29,009 nt of DNA from Chrysochromulina tobinii (taxonomy: Eukaryota; Haptophyta; Prymnesiales; Chrysochromulinaceae): the NCBI GenBank assembly GCA_001275005.1, contig JWZX01002936.1, forward strand, positions 1-29,009, given 5' to 3'. The notes under the pieces were generated by a model. It searched no databases. It saw only the letters and a program-made list of their open reading frames with translations, and was not told where the DNA came from. Both the position numbers and the translations under genes were made by a program. Positions 27,756-29,009 of the stretch are shown here, piece after piece (within the stretch, counting starts at the first letter, position 1; every line of letters starts with the position of its first letter).

Positions 27756-29009
27756 ATGGCCACCGAAGACGACGTCCTCCGCATTCTGATCGCCTCCGAC
27801 ACACATCTCGGGTATGGCGAAAAGGACCCCATCCGCGGCGACGACTCCTTTGTGACGTTCGCCGAGGTCTTCGAGATCGCGAATCGCGAGCAAGTGGACA
27901 TGGTGCTGCTCGCAGGCGACCTCTTCCACGACAACAAGCCCTCGCGCCGCACGATGCACAAGTGCATGGAGATCCTGCGTGACCACTGTCTCGGGAGCCG
28001 GAAGGTGCAGATTGAGGTCGTGTCCGACCAGCAGGCCAACTTCCATGGCAAGTACCAGACGGTGAACTTCGAAGACCCGAACTACAACGTGCAGCTGCCC
28101 GTCTTCTCCATCCATGGCAACCACGACGACCCGGCCGGCGACGGCGGCCTTGCCGCGCTCGACATTCTCTCGACGGCTAACCTGATCAACTACTTTGGGC
28201 GCGCGGGCAACTTTGAGAAGATCGCGCTCGCGCCGGTGCTGATCCGCAAAGGTGCGACGAAGCTCGCGCTGTACGGCATCGGCCACGTGCGCGACGAGCG
28301 GCTCGCGCGCTGCTTCGAGCGCAAGGACGTCAAGGTGGCGCGTCCGGTCGAGCAGCGCGACGAGTGGTTCTCCATCCTGGCGCTGCACCAGAACAGGCTG
28401 CCACGTGGCGCCGGCGTGAATGCCAAGGGGTACATCCGCGAGGCACAGCTGCCCAGCTGCATCGACCTCGTCGTCTGGGGCCACGAGCACGAGTGCTGCA
28501 TTGGCGGCGGCATGGGCGCGCTCCCGTCGAGCGTCGAGCATGAGTTTGTGGTACTGCAGCCGGGCTCGACGACCGCGACGGCGCTCGTCGAGGGCGAGGC
28601 GAAGGCTAAGCACGTGGCGCTCGTCTCCATCAAGCGAGACACGTGGCAGATGCGCCCGGTGCCGCTCACCACCGTGCGCCCGTTGGTGATCCGGGAGGTC
28701 GTGCTTCGAGCGCACGAGGAGGAATGCGATCTGCACTCCGAGGAAGGTCTGACTACCTTTCTCGCCGATCAGGTGTGCGATGCTGCTACACCTCGTCCTA
28801 GCCCTCGCTATTTACCCTCACCCTAACCCTAACCTCACCCTACCCTAACCTCACCCTAACCTCACCCTAGCCCTTGACCTCACCCTAGCCCATCCTGACC
28901 TTGCACCCGAGCCACCTTCCTCGCCGACCAGGTGGAGGCGATGCTAGCAGAGCTGTACACGACTGTGGGCGCGCCCGCCGAGGCGGCCGCGGCCGCCGCC
29001 GAGGCCGCC
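27756..29009 (+). CDS. MRE11: MRE11 double-strand-break repair nuclease, 3'-partial
   Basis: Exon 1 is 27756-28772 (339 codons). Exon 2 starts at 28932 and is open to the window edge (VEAMLAELYTTVGAP, then Ala/Glu repeats). All phosphoesterase motifs are present: DTHLG (Asp15, His17), GDLFHDNKPS (Asp55), GNHDDP (Asn122, His123), GIGHVRDER, ALHQNR (His211) and WGHEHE (His243, His245). The capping domain follows (VALVSIKRDTWQMRPVPL). MRE11 is the manganese-dependent nuclease of the MRE11-RAD50-NBS1 complex in the nucleus. It resects DNA ends and acts at telomeres. The ATG at 27756 is the first in frame and gives the usual short lead before motif I. Reading through the intron meets a TAA at 28824-28826, so splicing is required. 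Confidence 0.97.
28755..28934 (+). repeat. 21-bp direct repeats flanking the MRE11 intron
   Basis: The copies at 28755-28775 and 28914-28934 match at 19 of 21 positions (two T/C changes). They are 159 bp apart, the intron length. Each carries the splice junction (GATCAG|GTG and GACCAG|GTG). Confidence 0.93.
28773..28931 (+). other. Tandem-repeat intron of MRE11 with telomere-like units
   Basis: The intron is 159 bp, GT-AG, phase 0. It joins FLADQ to VEAMLAELY. About 28813-28905 is composed of CTCACCCTA / CCCTAACC units, including CCCTAACCCTAACC at 28821-28834, which matches the TTAGGG-type telomere repeat. Confidence 0.93.

Noticed and set aside
27654-28736. Minus-strand 360-codon ORF opposite MRE11
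   Set aside because: The plus strand encodes a complete set of MRE11 motifs. The antisense frame is a codon-bias shadow.

Overview
The window is eukaryotic nuclear DNA, most likely from a high-GC unicellular alga. A haptophyte-like genome fits best, but a pelagophyte or dinoflagellate is not excluded. The reasons are long, mostly uninterrupted GC-rich reading frames, Pro/Ala-rich low-complexity linkers, (SPPPP)n tracts, a few short GT-AG introns (93-159 bp), eukaryote-only proteins (MRE11, an NSF-type AAA ATPase, a STIMATE-family protein, BTB/BACK and filamin-repeat proteins), and no bacterial operon signals. The species call is inference.

Layout: (1) 1-3705 (+) is the 3' part of a Pro-rich, five-TM-segment protein whose 5' end lies outside the window. 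(2) 4754-8782 (+) is a long coiled-coil/filamin-repeat/SH3-like/IQ-like protein. (3) 9427-12341 (-) is a coiled-coil frame followed, after a frame break, by a leucine-rich-repeat frame. It is divergent from (4) 12614-13870 (+), a BTB-BACK-like protein. (5) 14464-16033 (-) is a membrane-anchored CobW/ZNG-type GTPase with one intron. (6) 16457-17395 (-) is a class 3 lipase with one intron. (7) 18308-19663 (-) is a formate/nitrite transporter with one intron. (8) 21616-22566 (+) is a STIMATE-family multi-span protein. (9) 23110-26575 (-) is an NSF-like double AAA protein with an N-terminal presequence and a degenerate D2. (10) 26628-27593 (-) is a single-TM protein with TPR-like helices, divergent over 162 bp from (11) 27756-29009+ (+), MRE11, which runs off the right edge.

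The genes do not form one pathway. They are typical mixed eukaryotic neighbours: cytoskeletal scaffold, membrane traffic, transport, metal GTPase, lipase and DNA repair. The most striking feature is the introns. Those in the NSF-like gene (130 bp) and MRE11 (159 bp) are each as long as the spacing between two near-identical 20-21 bp direct repeats that carry the AG|GT splice junction. Both are packed with short tandem repeats (10-bp units, and telomere-like CCCTAA/CTCACCCTA units). The CobW intron holds five 11-bp units with a core very similar to the NSF-intron unit. This looks like recent intron gain by tandem duplication or introner-like insertion. In-frame low-complexity inserts in the BTB and NSF-like genes have compatible GT-AG ends and may be related.
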